Positions 11,450 to 26,400 of a stretch of 64,000 nucleotides of DNA are shown in pieces. This stretch comes from Closterium sp. NIES-65 (lineage: Eukaryota; Streptophyta; Zygnematophyceae; Desmidiales; Closteriaceae): positions 39,894-103,893 of the forward strand of contig CANXME010000385.1 in the NCBI GenBank assembly GCA_948144175.1. Reading direction: 5' to 3'. The notes under the pieces were generated by a model. That model had not been told where the DNA came from. It saw nothing but the letters and a program-made list of their open reading frames with translations, and did no database searches. Position 1 is the first letter of the stretch; each line of letters begins with the position of its first letter. Made by a program: the position numbers and the translations under genes.

Positions 11450-14400
11450 TTTTTGTTCTTTGTGGTGGTCTTGTTGTCCTTTGTTGGATGTCCTTGGTGT
11501 GTTGGTGGGGAGCAATACTGTAGCATAGTAGTGGTTTGGAGCTCTAGAGAACAATGACAACATGCACCCCTAGGTCTAGTTGTGGTGTTGTTGTTGTATG
11601 AGGTGTTGTTTTTGTTCTTTGTGGTGGTCTTGTTGTCCTTTGTTGGATGTCCTTGGTGTGTTGGTGGGGAGCAATACTGTAGCATAGTAGTGGTTTGGAG
11701 CTCTAGAGAACAATGACAACATGCACCCCTAGGTCTAGTTGTGGTGTTGTTGTTGTATGAGGTGTTGTTTTTGTTCTTTGTGGTGGTCTTGTTGTCCTTT
11801 GTTGGATGTCCTTGGTGTGTTGGTGGGGAGCAATACTGTAGCATAGTAGTGGTTTGGAGCTCTAGAGAACAATGACAACATGCACCCCTAGGTCTAGTTG
11901 TGGTGTTGTTGTTGTATGAGGTGTTGTTTTTGTTCTTTGTGGTGGTCTTGTTGTCCTTTGTTGGATGTCCTTGGTGTGTTGGTGGGGAGCAATACTGTAG
12001 CATAGTAGTGGTTTGGAGCTCTAGAGAACAATGACAACATGCACCCCTAGGTCTAGTTGTGGTGTTGTTGTTGTATGAGGTGTTGTTTTTGTTCTTTGTG
12101 GTGGTCTTGTTGTCCTTTGTTGGATGTCCTTGGTGTGTTGGTGGGGAGCAATACTGTAGCATAGTAGTGGTTTGGAGCTCTAGAGAACAATGACAACATG
12201 CACCCCTAGGTCTAGTTGTGGTGTTGTTGTTGTATGAGGTGTTGTTTTTGTTCTTTGTGGTGGTCTTGTTGTCCTTTGTTGGATGTCCTTGGTGTGTTGG
12301 TGGGGAGCAATACTGTAGCATAGTAGTGGTTTGGAGCTCTAGAGAACAATGACAACATGCACCCCTAGGTCTAGTTGTGGTGTTGTTGTTGTATGAGGTG
12401 TTGTTTTTGTTCTTTGTGGTGGTCTTGTTGTCCTTTGTTGGATGTCCTTGGTGTGTTGGTGGGGAGCAATACTGTAGCATAGTAGTGGTTTGGAGCTCTA
12501 GAGAACAATGACAACATGCACCCCTAGGTCTAGTTGTGGTGTTGTTGTTGTATGAGGTGTTGTTTTTGTTCTTTGTGGTGGTCTTGTTGTCCTTTGTTGG
12601 ATGTCCTTGGTGTGTTGGTGGGGAGCAATACTGTAGCATAGTAGTGGTTTGGAGCTCTAGAGAACAATGACAACATGCACCCCTAGGTCTAGTTGTGGTG
12701 TTGTTGTTGTATGAGGTGTTGTTTTTGTTCTTTGTGGTGGTCTTGTTGTCCTTTGTTGGATGTCCTTGGTGTGTTGGTGGGGAGCAATACTGTAGCATAG
12801 TAGTGGTTTGGAGCTCTAGAGAACAATGACAACATGCACCCCTAGGTCTAGTTGTGGTGTTGTTGTTGTATGAGGTGTTGTTTTTGTTCTTTGTGGTGGT
12901 CTTGTTGTCCTTTGTTGGATGTCCTTGGTGTGTTGGTGGGGAGCAATACTGTAGCATAGTAGTGGTTTGGAGCTCTAGAGAACAATGACAACATGCACCC
13001 CTAGGTCTAGTTGTGGTGTTGTTGTTGTATGAGGTGTTGTTTTTGTTCTTTGTGGTGGTCTTGTTGTCCTTTGTTGGATGTCCTTGGTGTGTTGGTGGGG
13101 AGCAATACTGTAGCATAGTAGTGGTTTGGAGCTCTAGAGAACAATGACAACATGCACCCCTAGGTCTAGTTGTGGTGTTGTTGTTGTATGAGGTGTTGTT
13201 TTTGTTCTTTGTGGTGGTCTTGTTGTCCTTTGTTGGATGTCCTTGGTGTGTTGGTGGGGAGCAATACTGTAGCATAGTAGTGGTTTGGAGCTCTAGAGAA
13301 CAATGACAACATGCACCCCTAGGTCTAGTTGTGGTGTTGTTGTTGTATGAGGTGTTGTTTTTGTTCTTTGTGGTGGTCTTGTTGTCCTTTGTTGGATGTC
13401 CTTGGTGTGTTGGTGGGGAGCAATACTGTAGCATAGTAGTGGTTTGGAGCTCTAGAGAACAATGACAACATGCACCCCTAGGTCTAGTTGTGGTGTTGTT
13501 GTTGTATGAGGTGTTGTTTTTGTTCTTTGTGGTGGTCTTGTTGTCCTTTGTTGGATGTCCTTGGTGTGTTGGTGGGGAGCAATACTGTAGCATAGTAGTG
13601 GTTTGGAGCTCTAGAGAACAATGACAACATGCACCCCTAGGTCTAGTTGTGGTGTTGTTGTTGTATGAGGTGTTGTTTTTGTTCTTTGTGGTGGTCTTGT
13701 TGTCCTTTGTTGGATGTCCTTGGTGTGTTGGTGGGGAGCAATACTGTAGCATAGTAGTGGTTTGGAGCTCTAGAGAACAATGACAACATGCACCCCTAGG
13801 TCTAGTTGTGGTGTTGTTGTTGTATGAGGTGTTGTTTTTGTTCTTTGTGGTGGTCTTGTTGTCCTTTGTTGGATGTCCTTGGTGTGTTGGTGGGGAGCAA
13901 TACTGTAGCATAGTAGTGGTTTGGAGCTCTAGAGAACAATGACAACATGCACCCCTAGGTCTAGTTGTGGTGTTGTTGTTGTATGAGGTGTTGTTTTTGT
14001 TCTTTGTGGTGGTCTTGTTGTCCTTTGTTGGATGTCCTTGGTGTGTTGGTGGGGAGCAATACTGTAGCATAGTAGTGGTTTGGAGCTCTAGAGAACAATG
14101 ACAACATGCACCCCTAGGTCTAGTTGTGGTGTTGTTGTTGTATGAGGTGTTGTTTTTGTTCTTTGTGGTGGTCTTGTTGTCCTTTGTTGGATGTCCTTGG
14201 TGTGTTGGTGGGGAGCAATACTGTAGCATAGTAGTGGTTTGGAGCTCTAGAGAACAATGACAACATGCACCCCTAGGTCTAGTTGTGGTGTTGTTGTTGT
14301 ATGAGGTGTTGTTTTTGTTCTTTGTGGTGGTCTTGTTGTCCTTTGTTGGATGTCCTTGGTGTGTTGGTGGGGAGCAATACTGTAGCATAGTAGTGGTTTG

Positions 14401-17400
14401 GAGCTCTAGAGAACAATGACAACATGCACCCCTAGGTCTAGTTGTGGTGTTGTTGTTGTATGAGGTGTTGTTTTTGTTCTTTGTGGTGGTCTTGTTGTCC
14501 TTTGTTGGATGTCCTTGGTGTGTTGGTGGGGAGCAATACTGTAGCATAGTAGTGGTTTGGAGCTCTAGAGAACAATGACAACATGCACCCCTAGGTCTAG
14601 TTGTGGTGTTGTTGTTGTATGAGGTGTTGTTTTTGTTCTTTGTGGTGGTCTTGTTGTCCTTTGTTGGATGTCCTTGGTGTGTTGGTGGGGAGCAATACTG
14701 TAGCATAGTAGTGGTTTGGAGCTCTAGAGAACAATGACAACATGCACCCCTAGGTCTAGTTGTGGTGTTGTTGTTGTATGAGGTGTTGTTTTTGTTCTTT
14801 GTGGTGGTCTTGTTGTCCTTTGTTGGATGTCCTTGGTGTGTTGGTGGGGAGCAATACTGTAGCATAGTAGTGGTTTGGAGCTCTAGAGAACAATGACAAC
14901 ATGCACCCCTAGGTCTAGTTGTGGTGTTGTTGTTGTATGAGGTGTTGTTTTTGTTCTTTGTGGTGGTCTTGTTGTCCTTTGTTGGATGTCCTTGGTGTGT
15001 TGGTGGGGAGCAATACTGTAGCATAGTAGTGGTTTGGAGCTCTAGAGAACAATGACAACATGCACCCCTAGGTCTAGTTGTGGTGTTGTTGTTGTATGAG
15101 GTGTTGTTTTTGTTCTTTGTGGTGGTCTTGTTGTCCTTTGTTGGATGTCCTTGGTGTGTTGGTGGGGAGCAATACTGTAGCATAGTAGTGGTTTGGAGCT
15201 CTAGAGAACAATGACAACATGCACCCCTAGGTCTAGTTGTGGTGTTGTTGTTGTATGAGGTGTTGTTTTTGTTCTTTGTGGTGGTCTTGTTGTCCTTTGT
15301 TGGATGTCCTTGGTGTGTTGGTGGGGAGCAATACTGTAGCATAGTAGTGGTTTGGAGCTCTAGAGAACAATGACAACATGCACCCCTAGGTCTAGTTGTG
15401 GTGTTGTTGTTGTATGAGGTGTTGTTTTTGTTCTTTGTGGTGGTCTTGTTGTCCTTTGTTGGATGTCCTTGGTGTGTTGGTGGGGAGCAATACTGTAGCA
15501 TAGTAGTGGTTTGGAGCTCTAGAGAACAATGACAACATGCACCCCTAGGTCTAGTTGTGGTGTTGTTGTTGTATGAGGTGTTGTTTTTGTTCTTTGTGGT
15601 GGTCTTGTTGTCCTTTGTTGGATGTCCTTGGTGTGTTGGTGGGGAGCAATACTGTAGCATAGTAGTGGTTTGGAGCTCTAGAGAACAATGACAACATGCA
15701 CCCCTAGGTCTAGTTGTGGTGTTGTTGTTGTATGAGGTGTTGTTTTTGTTCTTTGTGGTGGTCTTGTTGTCCTTTGTTGGATGTCCTTGGTGTGTTGGTG
15801 GGGAGCAATACTGTAGCATAGTAGTGGTTTGGAGCTCTAGAGAACAATGACAACATGCACCCCTAGGTCTAGTTGTGGTGTTGTTGTTGTATGAGGTGTT
15901 GTTTTTGTTCTTTGTGGTGGTCTTGTTGTCCTTTGTTGGATGTCCTTGGTGTGTTGGTGGGGAGCAATACTGTAGCATAGTAGTGGTTTGGAGCTCTAGA
16001 GAACAATGACAACATGCACCCCTAGGTCTAGTTGTGGTGTTGTTGTTGTATGAGGTGTTGTTTTTGTTCTTTGTGGTGGTCTTGTTGTCCTTTGTTGGAT
16101 GTCCTTGGTGTGTTGGTGGGGAGCAATACTGTAGCATAGTAGTGGTTTGGAGCTCTAGAGAACAATGACAACATGCACCCCTAGGTCTAGTTGTGGTGTT
16201 GTTGTTGTATGAGGTGTTGTTTTTGTTCTTTGTGGTGGTCTTGTTGTCCTTTGTTGGATGTCCTTGGTGTGTTGGTGGGGAGCAATACTGTAGCATAGTA
16301 GTGGTTTGGAGCTCTAGAGAACAATGACAACATGCACCCCTAGGTCTAGTTGTGGTGTTGTTGTTGTATGAGGTGTTGTTTTTGTTCTTTGTGGTGGTCT
16401 TGTTGTCCTTTGTTGGATGTCCTTGGTGTGTTGGTGGGGAGCAATACTGTAGCATAGTAGTGGTTTGGAGCTCTAGAGAACAATGACAACATGCACCCCT
16501 AGGTCTAGTTGTGGTGTTGTTGTTGTATGAGGTGTTGTTTTTGTTCTTTGTGGTGGTCTTGTTGTCCTTTGTTGGATGTCCTTGGTGTGTTGGTGGGGAG
16601 CAATACTGTAGCATAGTAGTGGTTTGGAGCTCTAGAGAACAATGACAACATGCACCCCTAGGTCTAGTTGTGGTGTTGTTGTTGTATGAGGTGTTGTTTT
16701 TGTTCTTTGTGGTGGTCTTGTTGTCCTTTGTTGGATGTCCTTGGTGTGTTGGTGGGGAGCAATACTGTAGCATAGTAGTGGTTTGGAGCTCTAGAGAACA
16801 ATGACAACATGCACCCCTAGGTCTAGTTGTGGTGTTGTTGTTGTATGAGGTGTTGTTTTTGTTCTTTGTGGTGGTCTTGTTGTCCTTTGTTGGATGTCCT
16901 TGGTGTGTTGGTGGGGAGCAATACTGTAGCATAGTAGTGGTTTGGAGCTCTAGAGAACAATGACAACATGCACCCCTAGGTCTAGTTGTGGTGTTGTTGT
17001 TGTATGAGGTGTTGTTTTTGTTCTTTGTGGTGGTCTTGTTGTCCTTTGTTGGATGTCCTTGGTGTGTTGGTGGGGAGCAATACTGTAGCATAGTAGTGGT
17101 TTGGAGCTCTAGAGAACAATGACAACATGCACCCCTAGGTCTAGTTGTGGTGTTGTTGTTGTATGAGGTGTTGTTTTTGTTCTTTGTGGTGGTCTTGTTG
17201 TCCTTTGTTGGATGTCCTTGGTGTGTTGGTGGGGAGCAATACTGTAGCATAGTAGTGGTTTGGAGCTCTAGAGAACAATGACAACATGCACCCCTAGGTC
17301 TAGTTGTGGTGTTGTTGTTGTATGAGGTGTTGTTTTTGTTCTTTGTGGTGGTCTTGTTGTCCTTTGTTGGATGTCCTTGGTGTGTTGGTGGGGAGCAATA

Positions 17401-20400
17401 CTGTAGCATAGTAGTGGTTTGGAGCTCTAGAGAACAATGACAACATGCACCCCTAGGTCTAGTTGTGGTGTTGTTGTTGTATGAGGTGTTGTTTTTGTTC
17501 TTTGTGGTGGTCTTGTTGTCCTTTGTTGGATGTCCTTGGTGTGTTGGTGGGGAGCAATACTGTAGCATAGTAGTGGTTTGGAGCTCTAGAGAACAATGAC
17601 AACATGCACCCCTAGGTCTAGTTGTGGTGTTGTTGTTGTATGAGGTGTTGTTTTTGTTCTTTGTGGTGGTCTTGTTGTCCTTTGTTGGATGTCCTTGGTG
17701 TGTTGGTGGGGAGCAATACTGTAGCATAGTAGTGGTTTGGAGCTCTAGAGAACAATGACAACATGCACCCCTAGGTCTAGTTGTGGTGTTGTTGTTGTAT
17801 GAGGTGTTGTTTTTGTTCTTTGTGGTGGTCTTGTTGTCCTTTGTTGGATGTCCTTGGTGTGTTGGTGGGGAGCAATACTGTAGCATAGTAGTGGTTTGGA
17901 GCTCTAGAGAACAATGACAACATGCACCCCTAGGTCTAGTTGTGGTGTTGTTGTTGTATGAGGTGTTGTTTTTGTTCTTTGTGGTGGTCTTGTTGTCCTT
18001 TGTTGGATGTCCTTGGTGTGTTGGTGGGGAGCAATACTGTAGCATAGTAGTGGTTTGGAGCTCTAGAGAACAATGACAACATGCACCCCTAGGTCTAGTT
18101 GTGGTGTTGTTGTTGTATGAGGTGTTGTTTTTGTTCTTTGTGGTGGTCTTGTTGTCCTTTGTTGGATGTCCTTGGTGTGTTGGTGGGGAGCAATACTGTA
18201 GCATAGTAGTGGTTTGGAGCTCTAGAGAACAATGACAACATGCACCCCTAGGTCTAGTTGTGGTGTTGTTGTTGTATGAGGTGTTGTTTTTGTTCTTTGT
18301 GGTGGTCTTGTTGTCCTTTGTTGGATGTCCTTGGTGTGTTGGTGGGGAGCAATACTGTAGCATAGTAGTGGTTTGGAGCTCTAGAGAACAATGACAACAT
18401 GCACCCCTAGGTCTAGTTGTGGTGTTGTTGTTGTATGAGGTGTTGTTTTTGTTCTTTGTGGTGGTCTTGTTGTCCTTTGTTGGATGTCCTTGGTGTGTTG
18501 GTGGGGAGCAATACTGTAGCATAGTAGTGGTTTGGAGCTCTAGAGAACAATGACAACATGCACCCCTAGGTCTAGTTGTGGTGTTGTTGTTGTATGAGGT
18601 GTTGTTTTTGTTCTTTGTGGTGGTCTTGTTGTCCTTTGTTGGATGTCCTTGGTGTGTTGGTGGGGAGCAATACTGTAGCATAGTAGTGGTTTGGAGCTCT
18701 AGAGAACAATGACAACATGCACCCCTAGGTCTAGTTGTGGTGTTGTTGTTGTATGAGGTGTTGTTTTTGTTCTTTGTGGTGGTCTTGTTGTCCTTTGTTG
18801 GATGTCCTTGGTGTGTTGGTGGGGAGCAATACTGTAGCATAGTAGTGGTTTGGAGCTCTAGAGAACAATGACAACATGCACCCCTAGGTCTAGTTGTGGT
18901 GTTGTTGTTGTATGAGGTGTTGTTTTTGTTCTTTGTGGTGGTCTTGTTGTCCTTTGTTGGATGTCCTTGGTGTGTTGGTGGGGAGCAATACTGTAGCATA
19001 GTAGTGGTTTGGAGCTCTAGAGAACAATGACAACATGCACCCCTAGGTCTAGTTGTGGTGTTGTTGTTGTATGAGGTGTTGTTTTTGTTCTTTGTGGTGG
19101 TCTTGTTGTCCTTTGTTGGATGTCCTTGGTGTGTTGGTGGGGAGCAATACTGTAGCATAGTAGTGGTTTGGAGCTCTAGAGAACAATGACAACATGCACC
19201 CCTAGGTCTAGTTGTGGTGTTGTTGTTGTATGAGGTGTTGTTTTTGTTCTTTGTGGTGGTCTTGTTGTCCTTTGTTGGATGTCCTTGGTGTGTTGGTGGG
19301 GAGCAATACTGTAGCATAGTAGTGGTTTGGAGCTCTAGAGAACAATGACAACATGCACCCCTAGGTCTAGTTGTGGTGTTGTTGTTGTATGAGGTGTTGT
19401 TTTTGTTCTTTGTGGTGGTCTTGTTGTCCTTTGTTGGATGTCCTTGGTGTGTTGGTGGGGAGCAATACTGTAGCATAGTAGTGGTTTGGAGCTCTAGAGA
19501 ACAATGACAACATGCACCCCTAGGTCTAGTTGTGGTGTTGTTGTTGTATGAGGTGTTGTTTTTGTTCTTTGTGGTGGTCTTGTTGTCCTTTGTTGGATGT
19601 CCTTGGTGTGTTGGTGGGGAGCAATACTGTAGCATAGTAGTGGTTTGGAGCTCTAGAGAACAATGACAACATGCACCCCTAGGTCTAGTTGTGGTGTTGT
19701 TGTTGTATGAGGTGTTGTTTTTGTTCTTTGTGGTGGTCTTGTTGTCCTTTGTTGGATGTCCTTGGTGTGTTGGTGGGGAGCAATACTGTAGCATAGTAGT
19801 GGTTTGGAGCTCTAGAGAACAATGACAACATGCACCCCTAGGTCTAGTTGTGGTGTTGTTGTTGTATGAGGTGTTGTTTTTGTTCTTTGTGGTGGTCTTG
19901 TTGTCCTTTGTTGGATGTCCTTGGTGTGTTGGTGGGGAGCAATACTGTAGCATAGTAGTGGTTTGGAGCTCTAGAGAACAATGACAACATGCACCCCTAG
20001 GTCTAGTTGTGGTGTTGTTGTTGTATGAGGTGTTGTTTTTGTTCTTTGTGGTGGTCTTGTTGTCCTTTGTTGGATGTCCTTGGTGTGTTGGTGGGGAGCA
20101 ATACTGTAGCATAGTAGTGGTTTGGAGCTCTAGAGAACAATGACAACATGCACCCCTAGGTCTAGTTGTGGTGTTGTTGTTGTATGAGGTGTTGTTTTTG
20201 TTCTTTGTGGTGGTCTTGTTGTCCTTTGTTGGATGTCCTTGGTGTGTTGGTGGGGAGCAATACTGTAGCATAGTAGTGGTTTGGAGCTCTAGAGAACAAT
20301 GACAACATGCACCCCTAGGTCTAGTTGTGGTGTTGTTGTTGTATGAGGTGTTGTTTTTGTTCTTTGTGGTGGTCTTGTTGTCCTTTGTTGGATGTCCTTG

Positions 20401-23400
20401 GTGTGTTGGTGGGGAGCAATACTGTAGCATAGTAGTGGTTTGGAGCTCTAGAGAACAATGACAACATGCACCCCTAGGTCTAGTTGTGGTGTTGTTGTTG
20501 TATGAGGTGTTGTTTTTGTTCTTTGTGGTGGTCTTGTTGTCCTTTGTTGGATGTCCTTGGTGTGTTGGTGGGGAGCAATACTGTAGCATAGTAGTGGTTT
20601 GGAGCTCTAGAGAACAATGACAACATGCACCCCTAGGTCTAGTTGTGGTGTTGTTGTTGTATGAGGTGTTGTTTTTGTTCTTTGTGGTGGTCTTGTTGTC
20701 CTTTGTTGGATGTCCTTGGTGTGTTGGTGGGGAGCAATACTGTAGCATAGTAGTGGTTTGGAGCTCTAGAGAACAATGACAACATGCACCCCTAGGTCTA
20801 GTTGTGGTGTTGTTGTTGTATGAGGTGTTGTTTTTGTTCTTTGTGGTGGTCTTGTTGTCCTTTGTTGGATGTCCTTGGTGTGTTGGTGGGGAGCAATACT
20901 GTAGCATAGTAGTGGTTTGGAGCTCTAGAGAACAATGACAACATGCACCCCTAGGTCTAGTTGTGGTGTTGTTGTTGTATGAGGTGTTGTTTTTGTTCTT
21001 TGTGGTGGTCTTGTTGTCCTTTGTTGGATGTCCTTGGTGTGTTGGTGGGGAGCAATACTGTAGCATAGTAGTGGTTTGGAGCTCTAGAGAACAATGACAA
21101 CATGCACCCCTAGGTCTAGTTGTGGTGTTGTTGTTGTATGAGGTGTTGTTTTTGTTCTTTGTGGTGGTCTTGTTGTCCTTTGTTGGATGTCCTTGGTGTG
21201 TTGGTGGGGAGCAATACTGTAGCATAGTAGTGGTTTGGAGCTCTAGAGAACAATGACAACATGCACCCCTAGGTCTAGTTGTGGTGTTGTTGTTGTATGA
21301 GGTGTTGTTTTTGTTCTTTGTGGTGGTCTTGTTGTCCTTTGTTGGATGTCCTTGGTGTGTTGGTGGGGAGCAATACTGTAGCATAGTAGTGGTTTGGAGC
21401 TCTAGAGAACAATGACAACATGCACCCCTAGGTCTAGTTGTGGTGTTGTTGTTGTATGAGGTGTTGTTTTTGTTCTTTGTGGTGGTCTTGTTGTCCTTTG
21501 TTGGATGTCCTTGGTGTGTTGGTGGGGAGCAATACTGTAGCATAGTAGTGGTTTGGAGCTCTAGAGAACAATGACAACATGCACCCCTAGGTCTAGTTGT
21601 GGTGTTGTTGTTGTATGAGGTGTTGTTTTTGTTCTTTGTGGTGGTCTTGTTGTCCTTTGTTGGATGTCCTTGGTGTGTTGGTGGGGAGCAATACTGTAGC
21701 ATAGTAGTGGTTTGGAGCTCTAGAGAACAATGACAACATGCACCCCTAGGTCTAGTTGTGGTGTTGTTGTTGTATGAGGTGTTGTTTTTGTTCTTTGTGG
21801 TGGTCTTGTTGTCCTTTGTTGGATGTCCTTGGTGTGTTGGTGGGGAGCAATACTGTAGCATAGTAGTGGTTTGGAGCTCTAGAGAACAATGACAACATGC
21901 ACCCCTAGGTCTAGTTGTGGTGTTGTTGTTGTATGAGGTGTTGTTTTTGTTCTTTGTGGTGGTCTTGTTGTCCTTTGTTGGATGTCCTTGGTGTGTTGGT
22001 GGGGAGCAATACTGTAGCATAGTAGTGGTTTGGAGCTCTAGAGAACAATGACAACATGCACCCCTAGGTCTAGTTGTGGTGTTGTTGTTGTATGAGGTGT
22101 TGTTTTTGTTCTTTGTGGTGGTCTTGTTGTCCTTTGTTGGATGTCCTTGGTGTGTTGGTGGGGAGCAATACTGTAGCATAGTAGTGGTTTGGAGCTCTAG
22201 AGAACAATGACAACATGCACCCCTAGGTCTAGTTGTGGTGTTGTTGTTGTATGAGGTGTTGTTTTTGTTCTTTGTGGTGGTCTTGTTGTCCTTTGTTGGA
22301 TGTCCTTGGTGTGTTGGTGGGGAGCAATACTGTAGCATAGTAGTGGTTTGGAGCTCTAGAGAACAATGACAACATGCACCCCTAGGTCTAGTTGTGGTGT
22401 TGTTGTTGTATGAGGTGTTGTTTTTGTTCTTTGTGGTGGTCTTGTTGTCCTTTGTTGGATGTCCTTGGTGTGTTGGTGGGGAGCAATACTGTAGCATAGT
22501 AGTGGTTTGGAGCTCTAGAGAACAATGACAACATGCACCCCTAGGTCTAGTTGTGGTGTTGTTGTTGTATGAGGTGTTGTTTTTGTTCTTTGTGGTGGTC
22601 TTGTTGTCCTTTGTTGGATGTCCTTGGTGTGTTGGTGGGGAGCAATACTGTAGCATAGTAGTGGTTTGGAGCTCTAGAGAACAATGACAACATGCACCCC
22701 TAGGTCTAGTTGTGGTGTTGTTGTTGTATGAGGTGTTGTTTTTGTTCTTTGTGGTGGTCTTGTTGTCCTTTGTTGGATGTCCTTGGTGTGTTGGTGGGGA
22801 GCAATACTGTAGCATAGTAGTGGTTTGGAGCTCTAGAGAACAATGACAACATGCACCCCTAGGTCTAGTTGTGGTGTTGTTGTTGTATGAGGTGTTGTTT
22901 TTGTTCTTTGTGGTGGTCTTGTTGTCCTTTGTTGGATGTCCTTGGTGTGTTGGTGGGGAGCAATACTGTAGCATAGTAGTGGTTTGGAGCTCTAGAGAAC
23001 AATGACAACATGCACCCCTAGGTCTAGTTGTGGTGTTGTTGTTGTATGAGGTGTTGTTTTTGTTCTTTGTGGTGGTCTTGTTGTCCTTTGTTGGATGTCC
23101 TTGGTGTGTTGGTGGGGAGCAATACTGTAGCATAGTAGTGGTTTGGAGCTCTAGAGAACAATGACAACATGCACCCCTAGGTCTAGTTGTGGTGTTGTTG
23201 TTGTATGAGGTGTTGTTTTTGTTCTTTGTGGTGGTCTTGTTGTCCTTTGTTGGATGTCCTTGGTGTGTTGGTGGGGAGCAATACTGTAGCATAGTAGTGG
23301 TTTGGAGCTCTAGAGAACAATGACAACATGCACCCCTAGGTCTAGTTGTGGTGTTGTTGTTGTATGAGGTGTTGTTTTTGTTCTTTGTGGTGGTCTTGTT

Positions 23401-26400
23401 GTCCTTTGTTGGATGTCCTTGGTGTGTTGGTGGGGAGCAATACTGTAGCATAGTAGTGGTTTGGAGCTCTAGAGAACAATGACAACATGCACCCCTAGGT
23501 CTAGTTGTGGTGTTGTTGTTGTATGAGGTGTTGTTTTTGTTCTTTGTGGTGGTCTTGTTGTCCTTTGTTGGATGTCCTTGGTGTGTTGGTGGGGAGCAAT
23601 ACTGTAGCATAGTAGTGGTTTGGAGCTCTAGAGAACAATGACAACATGCACCCCTAGGTCTAGTTGTGGTGTTGTTGTTGTATGAGGTGTTGTTTTTGTT
23701 CTTTGTGGTGGTCTTGTTGTCCTTTGTTGGATGTCCTTGGTGTGTTGGTGGGGAGCAATACTGTAGCATAGTAGTGGTTTGGAGCTCTAGAGAACAATGA
23801 CAACATGCACCCCTAGGTCTAGTTGTGGTGTTGTTGTTGTATGAGGTGTTGTTTTTGTTCTTTGTGGTGGTCTTGTTGTCCTTTGTTGGATGTCCTTGGT
23901 GTGTTGGTGGGGAGCAATACTGTAGCATAGTAGTGGTTTGGAGCTCTAGAGAACAATGACAACATGCACCCCTAGGTCTAGTTGTGGTGTTGTTGTTGTA
24001 TGAGGTGTTGTTTTTGTTCTTTGTGGTGGTCTTGTTGTCCTTTGTTGGATGTCCTTGGTGTGTTGGTGGGGAGCAATACTGTAGCATAGTAGTGGTTTGG
24101 AGCTCTAGAGAACAATGACAACATGCACCCCTAGGTCTAGTTGTGGTGTTGTTGTTGTATGAGGTGTTGTTTTTGTTCTTTGTGGTGGTCTTGTTGTCCT
24201 TTGTTGGATGTCCTTGGTGTGTTGGTGGGGAGCAATACTGTAGCATAGTAGTGGTTTGGAGCTCTAGAGAACAATGACAACATGCACCCCTAGGTCTAGT
24301 TGTGGTGTTGTTGTTGTATGAGGTGTTGTTTTTGTTCTTTGTGGTGGTCTTGTTGTCCTTTGTTGGATGTCCTTGGTGTGTTGGTGGGGAGCAATACTGT
24401 AGCATAGTAGTGGTTTGGAGCTCTAGAGAACAATGACAACATGCACCCCTAGGTCTAGTTGTGGTGTTGTTGTTGTATGAGGTGTTGTTTTTGTTCTTTG
24501 TGGTGGTCTTGTTGTCCTTTGTTGGATGTCCTTGGTGTGTTGGTGGGGAGCAATACTGTAGCATAGTAGTGGTTTGGAGCTCTAGAGAACAATGACAACA
24601 TGCACCCCTAGGTCTAGTTGTGGTGTTGTTGTTGTATGAGGTGTTGTTTTTGTTCTTTGTGGTGGTCTTGTTGTCCTTTGTTGGATGTCCTTGGTGTGTT
24701 GGTGGGGAGCAATACTGTAGCATAGTAGTGGTTTGGAGCTCTAGAGAACAATGACAACATGCACCCCTAGGTCTAGTTGTGGTGTTGTTGTTGTATGAGG
24801 TGTTGTTTTTGTTCTTTGTGGTGGTCTTGTTGTCCTTTGTTGGATGTCCTTGGTGTGTTGGTGGGGAGCAATACTGTAGCATAGTAGTGGTTTGGAGCTC
24901 TAGAGAACAATGACAACATGCACCCCTAGGTCTAGTTGTGGTGTTGTTGTTGTATGAGGTGTTGTTTTTGTTCTTTGTGGTGGTCTTGTTGTCCTTTGTT
25001 GGATGTCCTTGGTGTGTTGGTGGGGAGCAATACTGTAGCATAGTAGTGGTTTGGAGCTCTAGAGAACAATGACAACATGCACCCCTAGGTCTAGTTGTGG
25101 TGTTGTTGTTGTATGAGGTGTTGTTTTTGTTCTTTGTGGTGGTCTTGTTGTCCTTTGTTGGATGTCCTTGGTGTGTTGGTGGGGAGCAATACTGTAGCAT
25201 AGTAGTGGTTTGGAGCTCTAGAGAACAATGACAACATGCACCCCTAGGTCTAGTTGTGGTGTTGTTGTTGTATGAGGTGTTGTTTTTGTTCTTTGTGGTG
25301 GTCTTGTTGTCCTTTGTTGGATGTCCTTGGTGTGTTGGTGGGGAGCAATACTGTAGCATAGTAGTGGTTTGGAGCTCTAGAGAACAATGACAACATGCAC
25401 CCCTAGGTCTAGTTGTGGTGTTGTTGTTGTATGAGGTGTTGTTTTTGTTCTTTGTGGTGGTCTTGTTGTCCTTTGTTGGATGTCCTTGGTGTGTTGGTGG
25501 GGAGCAATACTGTAGCATAGTAGTGGTTTGGAGCTCTAGAGAACAATGACAACATGCACCCCTAGGTCTAGTTGTGGTGTTGTTGTTGTATGAGGTGTTG
25601 TTTTTGTTCTTTGTGGTGGTCTTGTTGTCCTTTGTTGGATGTCCTTGGTGTGTTGGTGGGGAGCAATACTGTAGCATAGTAGTGGTTTGGAGCTCTAGAG
25701 AACAATGACAACATGCACCCCTAGGTCTAGTTGTGGTGTTGTTGTTGTATGAGGTGTTGTTTTTGTTCTTTGTGGTGGTCTTGTTGTCCTTTGTTGGATG
25801 TCCTTGGTGTGTTGGTGGGGAGCAATACTGTAGCATAGTAGTGGTTTGGAGCTCTAGAGAACAATGACAACATGCACCCCTAGGTCTAGTTGTGGTGTTG
25901 TTGTTGTATGAGGTGTTGTTTTTGTTCTTTGTGGTGGTCTTGTTGTCCTTTGTTGGATGTCCTTGGTGTGTTGGTGGGGAGCAATACTGTAGCATAGTAG
26001 TGGTTTGGAGCTCTAGAGAACAATGACAACATGCACCCCTAGGTCTAGTTGTGGTGTTGTTGTTGTATGAGGTGTTGTTTTTGTTCTTTGTGGTGGTCTT
26101 GTTGTCCTTTGTTGGATGTCCTTGGTGTGTTGGTGGGGAGCAATACTGTAGCATAGTAGTGGTTTGGAGCTCTAGAGAACAATGACAACATGCACCCCTA
26201 GGTCTAGTTGTGGTGTTGTTGTTGTATGAGGTGTTGTTTTTGTTCTTTGTGGTGGTCTTGTTGTCCTTTGTTGGATGTCCTTGGTGTGTTGGTGGGGAGC
26301 AATACTGTAGCATAGTAGTGGTTTGGAGCTCTAGAGAACAATGACAACATGCACCCCTAGGTCTAGTTGTGGTGTTGTTGTTGTATGAGGTGTTGTTTTT